Origin: Streptococcus cristatus
Lineage (GTDB): Bacteria > Bacillota > Bacilli > Lactobacillales > Streptococcaceae
DNA length: 64,000 bases
Direction: 5' to 3'
NCBI RefSeq assembly: GCF_003943465.1
Contig: NZ_RJPR01000001.1
Span: 62,001 to 126,000, forward strand
Part shown: positions 9,729-19,154 of the stretch, in pieces
How the letters are laid out: the number at the start of each line of letters is the position of its first letter
Numbering within the stretch: the first letter of the stretch is position 1
Program-made: the position numbers and the translations under genes
The notes under the pieces: generated by a model
The model's input: only the letters and a program-made list of their open reading frames with translations
Databases searched by the model: none
Told to the model about the DNA's origin: nothing

Positions 9729-11000
9729 TTTACGAATTTTAGTTAGAATTTCCTTAGCTTTTGCCTGATTAAATTGCTTCTCTTTGAGAAGCTCTGCAAC
9801 AACAGCAGCAATCTCATCTTCCTGAGCACCGGCCAATAAAGCTAGGGATTTAGCTTGAAGCTTCATGTGCCCAGCCTGAATTCCCGTAGTCACCAGCGCT
9901 CTTAAAGCCGCAAAATTTTGCGCTAAGCCGACAGAAGCGATAATTGAAGCTAATTCTTTTGCTGTCGGTTGCCCCAATAAATCAAAACTGGCGACAACCA
10001 TTGGATTAAGCCCAATCGAGCCTCCCTTGGCCGCAACCGGCATGGGTAGAGTCAACTGGCCATAGAGTTTTCTTTCCTCTAGATTGGCCTTCCAGTTACT
10101 CAATCCTTGATAACGGCCATCGCGAACAGCATAGGCATGAGCCCCTGCTTCAATGGCCCGCCAATCATTTCCTGTCGCCAAAAGAACTCCATCAATGCCA
10201 TTGAAAATACCTTTATTATGCGTGCTGGCTCGATAAGGATCCTGTTTTGCGAATTGACTAGCTAGAGCGATTCTTTGAGCGGTGCGTTCAGCTTCTGCCT
10301 TGTCTCGACTGAGTGAGTGGAAATCAATTTCACAAGAGGCTGTTACGAGCGCCTCAGTCGCATAGTTAGACAGGATGGCCATCAAGCTCTGTCCACCTGT
10401 TAGCTCCTCTAACCGTTCTTTTAGGGCTTCTAGCATGGTATTAAGGATATTGGCACCCATGGCTTCCTGAGTGTCCACGACAAGGTAGACAACTAGAAAG
10501 TCCGTCTCTCCCTCCAGGAAGTCCATTCGTAAATCACGCGCCCCACCTCCTCGCTTGACAATGGAAGGATGGGCTTGATTTGCCAATTCTAATAAAGCTG
10601 ACTTCTCATTTTGGATTTGCTCTAAGGCTTTAGCTACATCGGGCACATCATAGAGTGCGACCTGCCCAACCATCTGCCGATTATGAATCTTGGTCTTGAA
10701 ACCGCCGTTGCGCTTAATGATTTTTGCTGCAAAACTAGCAGCAGCAACGACAGAGGGCTCCTCTGTTGCAAAAGGTACCTGATAGACCTGCTCATCTATG
10801 AGAAAGTCCGGTGCAATCGAATAAGGTAAAGCCAAAACAGAAAGCACATTTTCACTCATTTGATTGGCAGTCTCCAGCGGCAAATGGATTTGATTAGCAA
10901 GATTTTGCCAATTCTCAGCCTGGAGCAGTTCATGGGCTTTCAGAAACTCTAGCCGCTCTGCAGGCGTTTTTTTAGAAAATCCGGTCCAATTTATTTTCAT
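9720..11000 (-). CDS. mvaA: Hydroxymethylglutaryl-CoA reductase, class II
   Basis: A 426-residue degradative-type (class II) HMG-CoA reductase that makes mevalonate. Class II motifs are present: ENVLSVLALPYSIAPDF near residues 50-66, KRGGGARDLRM, HNKGIFNGIDGVLLATGNDWRA and KGGSIGLNPMV. It overlaps mvaS by 4 bp, so the two are translationally coupled and carry the upper mevalonate pathway. The lower genes are at 49.5-53.4 kb. Confidence 0.95.
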   Translation of the reverse strand: MKINWTGFSKKTPAERLEFLKAHELLQAENWQNLANQIHLPLETANQMSENVLSVLALPYSIAPDFLIDEQVYQVPFATEEPSVVAAASFAAKIIKRNGGFKTKIHNRQMVGQVALYDVPDVAKALEQIQNEKSALLELANQAHPSIVKRGGGARDLRMDFLEGETDFLVVYLVVDTQEAMGANILNTMLEALKERLEELTGGQSLMAILSNYATEALVTASCEIDFHSLSRDKAEAERTAQRIALASQFAKQDPYRASTHNKGIFNGIDGVLLATGNDWRAIEAGAHAYAVRDGRYQGLSNWKANLEERKLYGQLTLPMPVAAKGGSIGLNPMVVASFDLLGQPTAKELASIIASVGLAQNFAALRALVTTGIQAGHMKLQAKSLALLAGAQEDEIAAVVAELLKEKQFNQAKAKEILTKIRKEK

Positions 11001-12175
11001 GATGGTTTCTCAACTTTGATATACTTGCGCTGGTGTTGGTCGATTTGAACCAAGGCGTAAACTTGGTCATCGTAGTCAGAAAAAACAGCTGAGCCGTTTT
11101 CATCCAGCTGAGCTTCTGCAAAGAAAAGCTCTTCATAAGCAGCAACTGTCAGTTCTTGACGTTGATTTAATTTCTCCAAACGATTAGTCGTCAGCTGTTT
11201 CTCATAACCTTCTACCAGATTGGCACTAAAAATCTCGGCGACAGCGCCACTCCCATAACTAAAGAGAGCAAGCTTGTCACCAGCCTTAAGATTTTCAGAG
11301 TTTTCTAAGAGGGACAAGAGCCCCAAAAAGAGGGAGCCTGTATAGATATTCCCGACCTTTTGACTATAGAGAATAGACTTGTCAAAGTTTTCTTGCAGGC
11401 CCTTTTGCTCCTCCTGAGACAAGCTTTTATCCATAATTTTATTCAACCCCTTCAGCGCCAATTTTGGATAGGGAAGATGGAAACAAACCGCTGCAAAGTC
11501 TCCCAAAGCTAAACCATGACGTTTTTGGTATTCGTTCCAAGTCGTCTTGAGGCAATCCAAGTACTGCTGGGTTGAATAAACACCATTGACGTAAGGAGTC
11601 GTAGAGTAATTTGGGCGCCAGAAATCCATAATATCACGAGTCTGAGCCACATTATCTTCATTGAATTCAAGGATGCGTGGATTTTGACTGATCAACATAG
11701 CGACAGCGCCTGCACCTTGAGTCGGCTCGCCTGGCGTCTCTTTCCCATATTTGGCAATGTCGCTAGCGATAACCAAGACCTTGCTTTCTGGATATTGTCT
11801 GATATGCAGCTTGGCATAGTCTAGAGCAGCAGTTGCTCCATAGCAGGCCTCTTTAATTTCAAAGCTACGAGCAAAGGGCTGAATGCCCAAAAGACCATGA
11901 ATAAAGACCGAAGCCGCCTTGCTTTGGTCGATGCTAGACTCTGTTGCAACAATGACCATATCAATGACCTTCTTATCCTCTACGGTCAAGATTTGCTCAG
12001 CCGCTGCTGCGCCCAAAGTGACGATATCCTCAGTTAAAGGAGCAATGCTAATCTCCTTCATCAATAATCCCTTGCTGAGCTTGTTGGGATCAATCCCCCG
12101 CTCCTCAGCTAGATGATCTAATTTTAAAACATAATTGCTAGTCGCAAAACCGATTTGATCGATTCCGATTTTCAT
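10997..12175 (-). CDS. mvaS: Hydroxymethylglutaryl-CoA synthase
   Basis: A 392-residue thiolase-fold enzyme condensing acetyl-CoA and acetoacetyl-CoA. Numbered from MKIGIDQIGF, the nucleophile is Cys111 in KEACYGATAA and Glu79 lies in VATESSID, matching the known bacterial enzymes; a histidine in CFHLPYPK is also kept. The start was set at 12175 (12178 is a neighbouring ATG) because GAGGT lies just upstream; a longer frame to 12193 would include the RBS itself. It overlaps mvaA by 4 bp. Confidence 0.95.
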   Translation of the reverse strand: MKIGIDQIGFATSNYVLKLDHLAEERGIDPNKLSKGLLMKEISIAPLTEDIVTLGAAAAEQILTVEDKKVIDMVIVATESSIDQSKAASVFIHGLLGIQPFARSFEIKEACYGATAALDYAKLHIRQYPESKVLVIASDIAKYGKETPGEPTQGAGAVAMLISQNPRILEFNEDNVAQTRDIMDFWRPNYSTTPYVNGVYSTQQYLDCLKTTWNEYQKRHGLALGDFAAVCFHLPYPKLALKGLNKIMDKSLSQEEQKGLQENFDKSILYSQKVGNIYTGSLFLGLLSLLENSENLKAGDKLALFSYGSGAVAEIFSANLVEGYEKQLTTNRLEKLNQRQELTVAAYEELFFAEAQLDENGSAVFSDYDDQVYALVQIDQHQRKYIKVEKPS

Positions 12176-12466
12176 CATAAAGACCTCATTCAATTCATTT
12201 GATAGCTAATAGTATTCAGACATTATTTTACCATAATTAAGGCTAAAACTCTTTTAAAAACCATTTTTTAAACTCAAATCCGACTTGAGACGGAGAAAGT
12301 TTCTCATCAAAAAATGAGAGAAACTCAATTTTTCAAATTCAGTTTCCCTCATCAGTCTATTCCCAATTTTGAGCTGGCAAGTTTAGGGTTTTAAGGATAA
12401 GCATCCGCCCATGAATTCCCTGAAATCGCTCTTGTTTTTTTCTTTATAAACAGTCCGAAGCAAGTC
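12176..12466. other. Spacer between der and mvaS
   Basis: It holds the mvaS RBS region and an imperfect inverted repeat at 12299-12324 (GTTTCTCAT versus ATGAGAGAAAC). No coding frame or tRNA is visible. Confidence 0.6.
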
Positions 12467-13777
12467 CTACTTCCGCTTCCTTGCAATCAAGTGAATCGGT
12501 GTTCCTTCAAAGACAAAGGCCTTGCGGATTTGATTTTCCAAGAAACGCAGGTAAGAGAAGTGCATGAGCTCTTCTTCGTTGACAAAGATGACAAAGGTCG
12601 GCGGTTTGGTCGCAACCTGAGTCGCATAGAAAATCTTAAGACGCTTGCCCTTGTCAGTCGGCGTCGGATTAATCGCGATGGCATCCATGATAACATCATT
12701 GAGCACCGCTGACGGAATACGGGTATTCTGACTCTGACTAATTTGCTTAATCATGTCCGGCAGCTTATGGAGACGCTGCTTGGTCAGGGCAGAGACAAAA
12801 ATAATCGGCGCATAAGACAAGTACTGGAACTGGTCACGAATATCTTCTTCCCAGTCTTTCATAGTATGGTTGTCTTTTTCCAGCGTGTCCCACTTATTGA
12901 CGACGATGATCATTCCTTTTCCTGCTTCATGGGCGAAGCCAGCGATTCGCTTGTCGTACTCACGAATTCCTTCTTCAGCATTCAGCACCATCAGAACGAC
13001 ATCTGAGCGGTCAATCGCCCGCATAGCCCGCATAACAGAGTATTTCTCCGTATTTTCATAGACCTTGCCCGACTTGCGCATACCAGCCGTATCGATCATG
13101 GTAAATTCCTGACCTTCACTGTCCGTAAAGACCGTATCAATAGCATCGCGCGTGGTACCAGCCACTGGACTGGCAATGACCCGATCCTCACCTAAGATGG
13201 CATTGATCAAGCTAGACTTGCCGACATTAGGCCGGCCAATCAAGCTAAACTTAATCATATCAGGATTTTCAACCACTTCCTCATGTGGAAGATTTTCAAC
13301 GATAGCGTCTAGAACATCCCCTGTACCAATCCCATGGACAGAAGATACTGGGAATGGATCGCCCAAGCCCAGAGCATAGAAATCATAGATTTCATTGCGC
13401 ATTTCGGGATTATCCACCTTATTAACCGCCAAGATAATCGGCTTGTGAGTCTTGTACAGCATGCGAGCGACATACTCGTCCGCATCCGTAATACCTTCCT
13501 TGCCAGACACGACAAAAACGATAACATCAGCCTCGTCCATAGCGATCTCAGCTTGATGCTTGATTTGCTCCATAAAAGGCGCATCAACATCGTCAATTCC
13601 GCCTGTATCAATGATACTAAACTTACGATTCAGCCAATCTGCCGTCGCATAGATGCGGTCACGAGTAACCCCTTCCACGTCTTCAACAATGGAAATCCGC
13701 TCACCCGCAATCCGGTTAAATAGCGTTGACTTGCCGACATTGGGACGGCCGACAATGGCAATAGTTGGTAAAGCCAT
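12467..13777 (-). CDS. der: Ribosome-biogenesis GTPase Der (EngA)
   Basis: A 436-residue protein with two tandem GTPase domains needed for 50S subunit assembly. Two G1 loops are clear: [12 protein letters not shown] near residue 8 and [12 protein letters not shown] near residue 182. The G3 and G4 motifs DTGG/NKVD and DTAG/NKWD occur in the respective domains. The C-terminal KH-like domain ends in a basic RKRK. It lies about 40 bp after the nitroreductase gene on the same strand. Confidence 0.97.
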   Translation of the reverse strand: MALPTIAIVGRPNVGKSTLFNRIAGERISIVEDVEGVTRDRIYATADWLNRKFSIIDTGGIDDVDAPFMEQIKHQAEIAMDEADVIVFVVSGKEGITDADEYVARMLYKTHKPIILAVNKVDNPEMRNEIYDFYALGLGDPFPVSSVHGIGTGDVLDAIVENLPHEEVVENPDMIKFSLIGRPNVGKSSLINAILGEDRVIASPVAGTTRDAIDTVFTDSEGQEFTMIDTAGMRKSGKVYENTEKYSVMRAMRAIDRSDVVLMVLNAEEGIREYDKRIAGFAHEAGKGMIIVVNKWDTLEKDNHTMKDWEEDIRDQFQYLSYAPIIFVSALTKQRLHKLPDMIKQISQSQNTRIPSAVLNDVIMDAIAINPTPTDKGKRLKIFYATQVATKPPTFVIFVNEEELMHFSYLRFLENQIRKAFVFEGTPIHLIARKRK

Positions 13778-13819
13778 GTTTTTCCTCTTTCATTCTTTGA
13801 GACAGAGCTGAGCTCCGCC

Positions 13820-14536
13820 TTATTTTTCTAATTTCTTTTCTTTGAACAGTTGGTCAATCGCTTGATTCGGCTCCTGACCAAATTGGGCTGCCAAACGCTG
13901 GCTCCAAGTATCCTGTGCCCGATCACCAGCATACTCAGCCTGTACACGGTCATAAGTCTCAATGACAGAACTGAGTTGTTCACGGTATTCTTCCTCAAAG
14001 ACCACCGCTTCATAAGGCAGACGTGGCTTGACAGCATGGTTTTGATTAGGCTTTCCTAAAGCCATGCCTAAAACTGGATAAGTATAGTCTGGCAGATTAA
14101 AGAGCTGGGCAATTTTTGAAGCTTCATAGCGGACTAAACCAATAATAACGCCGCCATAACCCAGACTTTCAGCTGCTAAGAGGGTATTTTGCCCTGCCAA
14201 AGCAGCATCTACCGAGCTAATGAGAATATTTTCGGTTCCTTCAGGGTAAAAACCATCCGTGTGCAATTGAACACCCTTTTGAGCACGATTGAGGTCTCCT
14301 ACAAAGAGCAAAAATGCTGAAGCCTGAAGAATTGCTTTCTGCGGAACTAAATCAAAGAGGGCTTCTTTTTTCTCCTGACTGCGCACCACAATGATAGAGT
14401 AGGACTGGAAGTTTTTCCAGCTGGAAGCAGCACGTCCAGCATCGATAATCGCGCGTAGTTCTTCATCTGAAATCTGCTCTTCCGTAAAGCGCCGAACAGA
14501 CGTATGAGCCTTCATCAAGTTAATTGTTTCATTCAT
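13820..14536 (-). CDS. NADPH-dependent oxidoreductase, nitroreductase family (NfsA/FRP-like)
   Basis: A 238-residue FMN-dependent nitroreductase-fold protein. The family start HTSVRRFTEEQISDEELRAII and the FMN-site segment AGRAASSWKNFQ are visible, as is GYGGVIIGLVRY. Its physiological substrate is unknown; relatives reduce flavins, quinones or nitroaromatics. It overlaps dnaI by 4 bp, which couples its expression to replication genes without implying a shared function. Confidence 0.85.
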   Translation of the reverse strand: MNETINLMKAHTSVRRFTEEQISDEELRAIIDAGRAASSWKNFQSYSIIVVRSQEKKEALFDLVPQKAILQASAFLLFVGDLNRAQKGVQLHTDGFYPEGTENILISSVDAALAGQNTLLAAESLGYGGVIIGLVRYEASKIAQLFNLPDYTYPVLGMALGKPNQNHAVKPRLPYEAVVFEEEYREQLSSVIETYDRVQAEYAGDRAQDTWSQRLAAQFGQEPNQAIDQLFKEKKLEK

Positions 14537-15432
14537 CGACGGTTCTCTCCTTCTAGATGCACTTCTTGAGCTAGAAACTTAATCCGCTCCATAACCCGCT
14601 TGGCTTGCCAGGTCTCATCGCCATTCTTAGAATTAGCAAAGTGACGCTCCAAATCTGCAAAACTAAAGTTAGAAGTAAAGAAAGTTGGCAGATTTTCCTG
14701 CATGCGGTGCTGGAGAATGACTTGCAAAATCTCATCGCGCATCCAGGGGCTAGACTGCTCTGCACCGATATCGTCCAAAATCAGCACTTGAGCTGTCTTG
14801 ACTTGGTCAATCTTGTCCTTGACCAAGCCGGAACTGATCGCATTCTTAACATCCAAAACAAAGCTCGGATAGTGGAGCAACGTCGTTGACACACTGCGTT
14901 TCTCTGATAAATCATGCGCCAGCGCAGCCATCATGTAGCTCTTACCCACGCCGAAATCTCCGTAGAGATAAACAGCCTTCTGATAATGCGGAAAATCCGC
15001 AACAAAACTGGTCAAGAGCTCGAAAGCCTTGTAGCGACCAATATCGTCTAAGTCCACTTTGGCCAAACTAGCCTCTTTTAGACTGGCTGGCAGATTGATA
15101 AGGTTGAGACGGCTTCTAATCGCTTCCTGTCTCTCCTGCTCAATCAACTCAGGCGTTTCCTCATAGGCAACATCCGCATAGCCTTCATTTTTCACTAAAA
15201 TTGGCTTATAACCCTTAGCAATATAGTTCTGATCTTCTAGCAGGAAACGATCTCGTTCGGTAATGTATTGATTGAACTTAGAAATGCTACGCTGAATTTC
15301 GATTGGAGACAGTTGTTCTCGACTGATAAAGTCAGCGATATCTGGATCTGCTAAAATCTGCTGGACTAATTTTTGATAATCAAACTGCTTCACCTTATTC
15401 ATATGAGGCATTGCCTGTCCTATTTTCTCCAT
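14533..15432 (-). CDS. dnaI: Primosomal protein DnaI (helicase loader)
   Basis: A 299-residue AAA+ ATPase that loads the replicative helicase. Walker A is GDFGVGKS (about residue 166) and Walker B is VLILDDIGAE. The N-terminal helical domain interacts with helicase in Bacillus. It abuts dnaB with no gap, forming the usual nrdR-dnaB-dnaI unit of streptococci. Confidence 0.94.
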   Translation of the reverse strand: MEKIGQAMPHMNKVKQFDYQKLVQQILADPDIADFISREQLSPIEIQRSISKFNQYITERDRFLLEDQNYIAKGYKPILVKNEGYADVAYEETPELIEQERQEAIRSRLNLINLPASLKEASLAKVDLDDIGRYKAFELLTSFVADFPHYQKAVYLYGDFGVGKSYMMAALAHDLSEKRSVSTTLLHYPSFVLDVKNAISSGLVKDKIDQVKTAQVLILDDIGAEQSSPWMRDEILQVILQHRMQENLPTFFTSNFSFADLERHFANSKNGDETWQAKRVMERIKFLAQEVHLEGENRR

Positions 15433-16587
15433 TTAATCGCCTCCTTCTTCCAGTCTTGCTAAAAGTCTTCTTTTTTGCTCTTCTAGTTCAGCTTGCTTTT
15501 CTAAGCTGGTTTCATTTTTGTAATCCGGCTGACTCCAGTTCGGCACATTGCTTTTAGCAGCAGCTGGACTGACTTGCGCAGGACGACTATTCGTCTGCTG
15601 GTTGCGCTCGCGGATTTTCAGGACTGCCTCTTCAGCCGAGGTCACCTTTTGATAAGAAAAGTCATTGGCCACCTTGAGGGCATACTTTTCATTGAGATTG
15701 GCCGAATCCACCTTATTAAAAGTCAATAGCAGGATGATATTGATAACTTCATCCAACAGTCCCATCTCTGCCAAATCCTGAATCAACTTCCGTTCACTAC
15801 GCGTAATGGCCGCTTGACGTATTTTCTTGATTTCTGCCAAAAAGAGCAAGGGCTGCTTGCTTTTAGCCTCACGAATAATAGACTGCTCTTGCTGAGAAAA
15901 ATCTCCCGAAACTGGTTTCTGCTGAATCTTTTGCTGCATCCGTTTCGTCGAAATCACATGTGACACAGCCGTTTCACGCGCTAAGGCATAAGTCTCGTAC
16001 CACGTCCATTTCTTCTGCTCCGCAATCGCAAACAAGTCCAAGAGGTCCGCTTTTTCATCTGCAAAACGCAAGCCATCCTGGGCCATTCTCTGTTTAAAAT
16101 GCGTCAAATCAAAATCATTTTGGCGACTAGTTCTCGTCGGACTGACGTCATCCATGCCATAAATTTGGCTAAAAGAAGGACTGATTTTTTGCCCAGCTGG
16201 ATTTTCCGGTCGTAGCTTATCTACCGCCGCCTGACCAATCTTTTTCTCCAAAAGACTACTGTACACATGGTGAGCAAAGAATTCCTCAGCGGACAAGGTT
16301 GGATAGAGTCGGATGAAAAATCCCGTCTCCGTCTGGTAAAGCTCTAGCAAGCCAATAGCTGATAGGCGCTCCAAGCTCCTCTCCAACGCTTCCATACCAA
16401 AGTCAAGATGATTTAAAATATGGCTGAAAAGTCGCTGCTGAGTTCCATTATCCCAAAAAGAAACCAGATAAAGATAAAGCGCGACTGCATCCTTGCCCAC
16501 AATAGGTAGATAATAACGGGTCAGCCCGCTCATATCCTGACTGACCTGGTTATTAGACAAGAAAGAAAAATGATCATTTGGTTTCAT
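15433..16587 (-). CDS. dnaB: Replication initiation/membrane attachment protein DnaB (Bacillus nomenclature)
   Basis: A 384-residue primosome protein that helps recruit DnaI and helicase; it is not the helicase itself. It carries the N-terminal winged-helix region beginning HFSFLSNNQVSQDMSGLTRYY and a C-terminal helical domain with EMGLLDEVINIILLLTF and the YQKV segment. It sits between nrdR and dnaI, 6 bp downstream of nrdR. Confidence 0.9.
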   Translation of the reverse strand: MKPNDHFSFLSNNQVSQDMSGLTRYYLPIVGKDAVALYLYLVSFWDNGTQQRLFSHILNHLDFGMEALERSLERLSAIGLLELYQTETGFFIRLYPTLSAEEFFAHHVYSSLLEKKIGQAAVDKLRPENPAGQKISPSFSQIYGMDDVSPTRTSRQNDFDLTHFKQRMAQDGLRFADEKADLLDLFAIAEQKKWTWYETYALARETAVSHVISTKRMQQKIQQKPVSGDFSQQEQSIIREAKSKQPLLFLAEIKKIRQAAITRSERKLIQDLAEMGLLDEVINIILLLTFNKVDSANLNEKYALKVANDFSYQKVTSAEEAVLKIRERNQQTNSRPAQVSPAAAKSNVPNWSQPDYKNETSLEKQAELEEQKRRLLARLEEGGD

Positions 16588-16593
16588 AAGCCA

Positions 16594-17067
16594 TTATTTT
16601 TCCTTTTTCTTCTTAGAACCCTTGGTAATCTGCTTCAAAAGGCTTTCCAGCTCGCCAACATCCTTAAAACTCCGATAAACACTGGCAAAACGGACATAGG
16701 TAATTTCATCCAGCTCGGCCAGCTCATCCATGACCAGAGAGCCAATATATTCGCTGGCAATTTCATTTTCACTCTGACTGCGAAGTTTTTGCTCAATCCG
16801 ATTGACCAATTCTTCAATCTCGTCACTTGATACCGGACGCTTCTGAGCGGAGCGGATGATTCCGTTAAAGATCTTATCCCGAGAAAACTGCTCACGCGTT
16901 CCATCTTTTTTGACAACGACTAGGGTTCTTTCTTCCACGCGCTCATAAGTTGTAAAACGGTGCTGGCATTCCTCGCATTCACGGCGGCGACGGATTGTAT
17001 TTCCATCTTCTGCCTGCCGGCTGTCAACCACACTTGATTTGCTTCCGCCACATTTGGGACAACGCAT
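16594..17067 (-). CDS. nrdR: Transcriptional repressor NrdR
   Basis: A 157-residue repressor of ribonucleotide reductase genes. The zinc ribbon is complete (Cys3, Cys6, Cys31, Cys34) and is followed by an ATP-cone ([16 protein letters not shown]). Length is typical. As first gene of the replication unit it has its own upstream spacer containing a terminator of the preceding transporter gene. Confidence 0.95.
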   Translation of the reverse strand: MRCPKCGGSKSSVVDSRQAEDGNTIRRRRECEECQHRFTTYERVEERTLVVVKKDGTREQFSRDKIFNGIIRSAQKRPVSSDEIEELVNRIEQKLRSQSENEIASEYIGSLVMDELAELDEITYVRFASVYRSFKDVGELESLLKQITKGSKKKKEK

Positions 17068-17146
17068 GTCATTTCCTCCTAGAATCTTAATACTTCATTA
17101 TACCATGTTTTGACCAATAACAAAAGACGGGAGATTTCCCTGCCAT

Positions 17147-17180
17147 AAAAAAGCTAAAGCTGACAAAGCAGCTTTAGCAA
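17147..17180 (-). terminator. Terminator after the AGCS symporter gene
   Basis: Perfect 10-bp stem GCTAAAGCTG / CAGCTTTAGC with a 6-nt loop; on the minus strand it is followed by TTTTTTAT. Confidence 0.8.
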
Positions 17181-17215
17181 GAAAATCTTCTTTCAAAAAT
17201 CCAGCAACTGGAAAC

Positions 17216-18547
17216 TCAGCCCTTCTTGTCAAAATACTTTCTGGTTTCAGCAATAATAACCGGAGACAAGGCCAAAAGAGCAATCAGATTTGGCAAGGCC
17301 ATCAAGGCATTGACAATATCGGCAATGACCCAAACTGCTTCTAACTCGATAAAGCCCCCTAAGAGCACCATAGCGACAAAGATGATTCGGTACAAACGAA
17401 TATATTTGACACCAAACAGGAACTCAAAGCAACGCTCACCGTAATAGTTCCATCCTAAAATAGTGGTAAAAGCAAACAGAACTAGAAAAACGGATAGAAG
17501 GATTGGACCAAAATTAGCAAAGACAGTCGCAAAGGCTGCCTGAGTCAAGGACACACCATTGAGATTGCCATCCCAGACTCCTGTGATTAAAATTGTTAGA
17601 CCTGTCAGACTACAAATAATCAGAGTATCGATAAAGGTTCCCGTCATAGAAATCAATCCTTGTTCGACAGGCTCCTTAGTCCGAGCTGCCGCCGCTGCAA
17701 TAGGTGCAGACCCCAAACCAGATTCATTGGAGAATACCCCGCGTGCGACCCCATTTTGAATCGCCATCTGGATGGTTGCACCAGCAAAGCCACCAACAGC
17801 AGCCGTCTGACTAAAGGCAGAACTAAAAACTAGCTGAAGAGTTGGCAGCAGACGATCTAGATTGACTGCTAATACAGTCACAGTCCCCAAGATATAAATA
17901 GCCGCCATAAAAGGCACAATCTTGGTCGACACTCGAGCAATAGACTGGATACCGCTAAAAATAACTAGAGCCACCAAAATAGCCAAGATAGAGGCAGTCA
18001 CAGCTGGAGGCAACTGAATGGTATTCTGCATAGCTTCTGTAATGGAATTCACCTGTGTGAAGGTCCCAATCCCTAAAAGAGCCACCAAGACACCCGCTAC
18101 AGCAAAGAAGATAGCCAGCGGACGCCATTTTTCTCCCATTCCCAACAAAATATAGTGCATGGGACCACCAGCAACTGCTCCGTGGGCATCCTTGGAACGA
18201 TACTTAATCGCTAATAAACCTTCGGCATACTTGGTTGCCATTCCAAAGAAAGCAGCTAGCCACATCCAAAATAAGGCACCCGGTCCACCAACTTTTATGG
18301 CAGTCGCCACACCGATAATATTCCCCGTGCCAACCGTGGCTGCCAATGCTGTACAAAGAGCTGCAAAGCTTGACACGTCTCCATGATGATCCTCTCCGGA
18401 AACAAAAATTAAGCGAAAGGCGCGAAAAAGGCGCGAAATCTGTAGCAACCTCAGACGAAGTGTCAGATAAAGCCCTGTTCCAACTAATAAAATCAAGAGG
18501 GGAGGCCCCCAGACCAGAGAATCAATTTGATTCAGCAATTTCAACAT
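17216..18547 (-). CDS. Alanine/glycine:cation symporter (AGCS family)
   Basis: A 443-residue transporter with about ten membrane segments. Family motifs include LAATVGTGNIIGVATAI, GGPGALFWMW and NESGLGSAPIAAAAA. The start is set at 18547 because AAAAGGAG lies 10 bp upstream; a longer frame to 18601 would run into the riboswitch terminator. The glycine aptamer upstream points to glycine (possibly with alanine) as substrate and to glycine-controlled expression. Confidence 0.93.
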   Translation of the reverse strand: MLKLLNQIDSLVWGPPLLILLVGTGLYLTLRLRLLQISRLFRAFRLIFVSGEDHHGDVSSFAALCTALAATVGTGNIIGVATAIKVGGPGALFWMWLAAFFGMATKYAEGLLAIKYRSKDAHGAVAGGPMHYILLGMGEKWRPLAIFFAVAGVLVALLGIGTFTQVNSITEAMQNTIQLPPAVTASILAILVALVIFSGIQSIARVSTKIVPFMAAIYILGTVTVLAVNLDRLLPTLQLVFSSAFSQTAAVGGFAGATIQMAIQNGVARGVFSNESGLGSAPIAAAAARTKEPVEQGLISMTGTFIDTLIICSLTGLTILITGVWDGNLNGVSLTQAAFATVFANFGPILLSVFLVLFAFTTILGWNYYGERCFEFLFGVKYIRLYRIIFVAMVLLGGFIELEAVWVIADIVNALMALPNLIALLALSPVIIAETRKYFDKKG

Positions 18548-18584
18548 AAATCTTCTGCTCCTTTTCCACACCGAGAAAAAGAAA

Positions 18585-18606
18585 AGTACATGTGTAAACA
18601 TGTACT
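18585..18606 (-). terminator. Expression-platform terminator of the glycine riboswitch
   Basis: Perfect 9-bp stem AGTACATGT / ACATGTACT with a 4-nt loop, followed on the minus strand by a TTTTCTTTTTC tract. It lies between the aptamer and the symporter start. Confidence 0.75.
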
Positions 18607-18617
18607 CTGGATGCCTG

Positions 18618-18738
18618 AGAACGACCGTTTTCTGTCCTTCCCTTGCTCTGTCCTTTTACCTGAGAGTTTGAGCAGTTGCCTGCCTTGCCCCTTCGGTGCC
18701 AATCATGGTCTCTCCAGAGTTCCGTCCATTTCACAGTC
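18618..18738 (-). ncRNA. Glycine riboswitch (gcvT-type aptamer)
   Basis: Read on the minus strand, the conserved blocks occur in order: GGAGAGACC, then CACCGAAGGGGCAA, CAGGCAACTG, CTCAGGTAAAAGGACAGAG. These are diagnostic for the glycine-binding aptamer. Only one full aptamer is visible, as is common in front of glycine/alanine symporters. The intrinsic terminator at 18585-18606 serves as switch. Confidence 0.93.
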
Positions 18739-18779
18739 ATAAGGCTCAAACACTTATTTCTGAAAAACTTCATTCGGTG

Positions 18780-19004
18780 TTTATTCTAAATTTTCTATTA
18801 TTTTAAAATAATATTCGGTTTTTGTCAATGTTTTATGAAAAATTTTGAATATTCTATAACCCCAAAAGGTTAGATAGAAAATTTATTCAAAGGTAAGATG
18901 ATAGTAGCTCATAGAATCTCCTTGTTTACCTGTTGATGTAGTTATTTATGGTTTACACTGTTTGAAGTTCTGTAAGTTTTTATTGCACTATATTTTACAA
19001 TTTT
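18780..19004. other. AT-rich gap with a degenerate IS-end-like motif
   Basis: No gene is visible. At about 18858-18884 the pattern CCCCAAAAGGTTAGATAGAAAA resembles the left arm of the palindrome at 4501-4551 and may be a decayed insertion-sequence end. The promoter of the riboswitch transcript should lie at its left edge. Confidence 0.35.
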
Positions 19005-19127
19005 TCATTCCTTAAAGTATTGATGACATTCTTCCAAGAGTTAGTCAAGAAAAATTTTAGAAAGTTCTGCTAGTTCAGCACTGGTTTCTTGCTTGACTTG
19101 TAGTCAATGAAAAAGAATGGGTCGTTC
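19005..19127 (-). pseudogene. Decayed duplicate of the accA 3' end
   Basis: Translated on the minus strand this stretch gives VKQETSAELAELSKIFLD, a stop, then LLEECHQYFKE and a stop. The true accA C-terminus reads [18 protein letters not shown] then [13 protein letters not shown]. An ungapped 69-base part of the two DNA stretches matches at 57 positions by my count. The copy has two internal stops and no start, so it is a remnant. It lies 30 bp beyond the end of the AhpD-like gene, which is therefore bracketed by two accA ends. Confidence 0.75.
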
Positions 19128-19154
19128 TAAAAAGCCCTTTCACCTCCTCAAAGG

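Noticed and set aside
12299..12324. Inverted repeat in the der-mvaS spacer as a terminator
   Set aside because: The T-run lies on the side opposite to the direction of der transcription, so it is listed only as a repeat.
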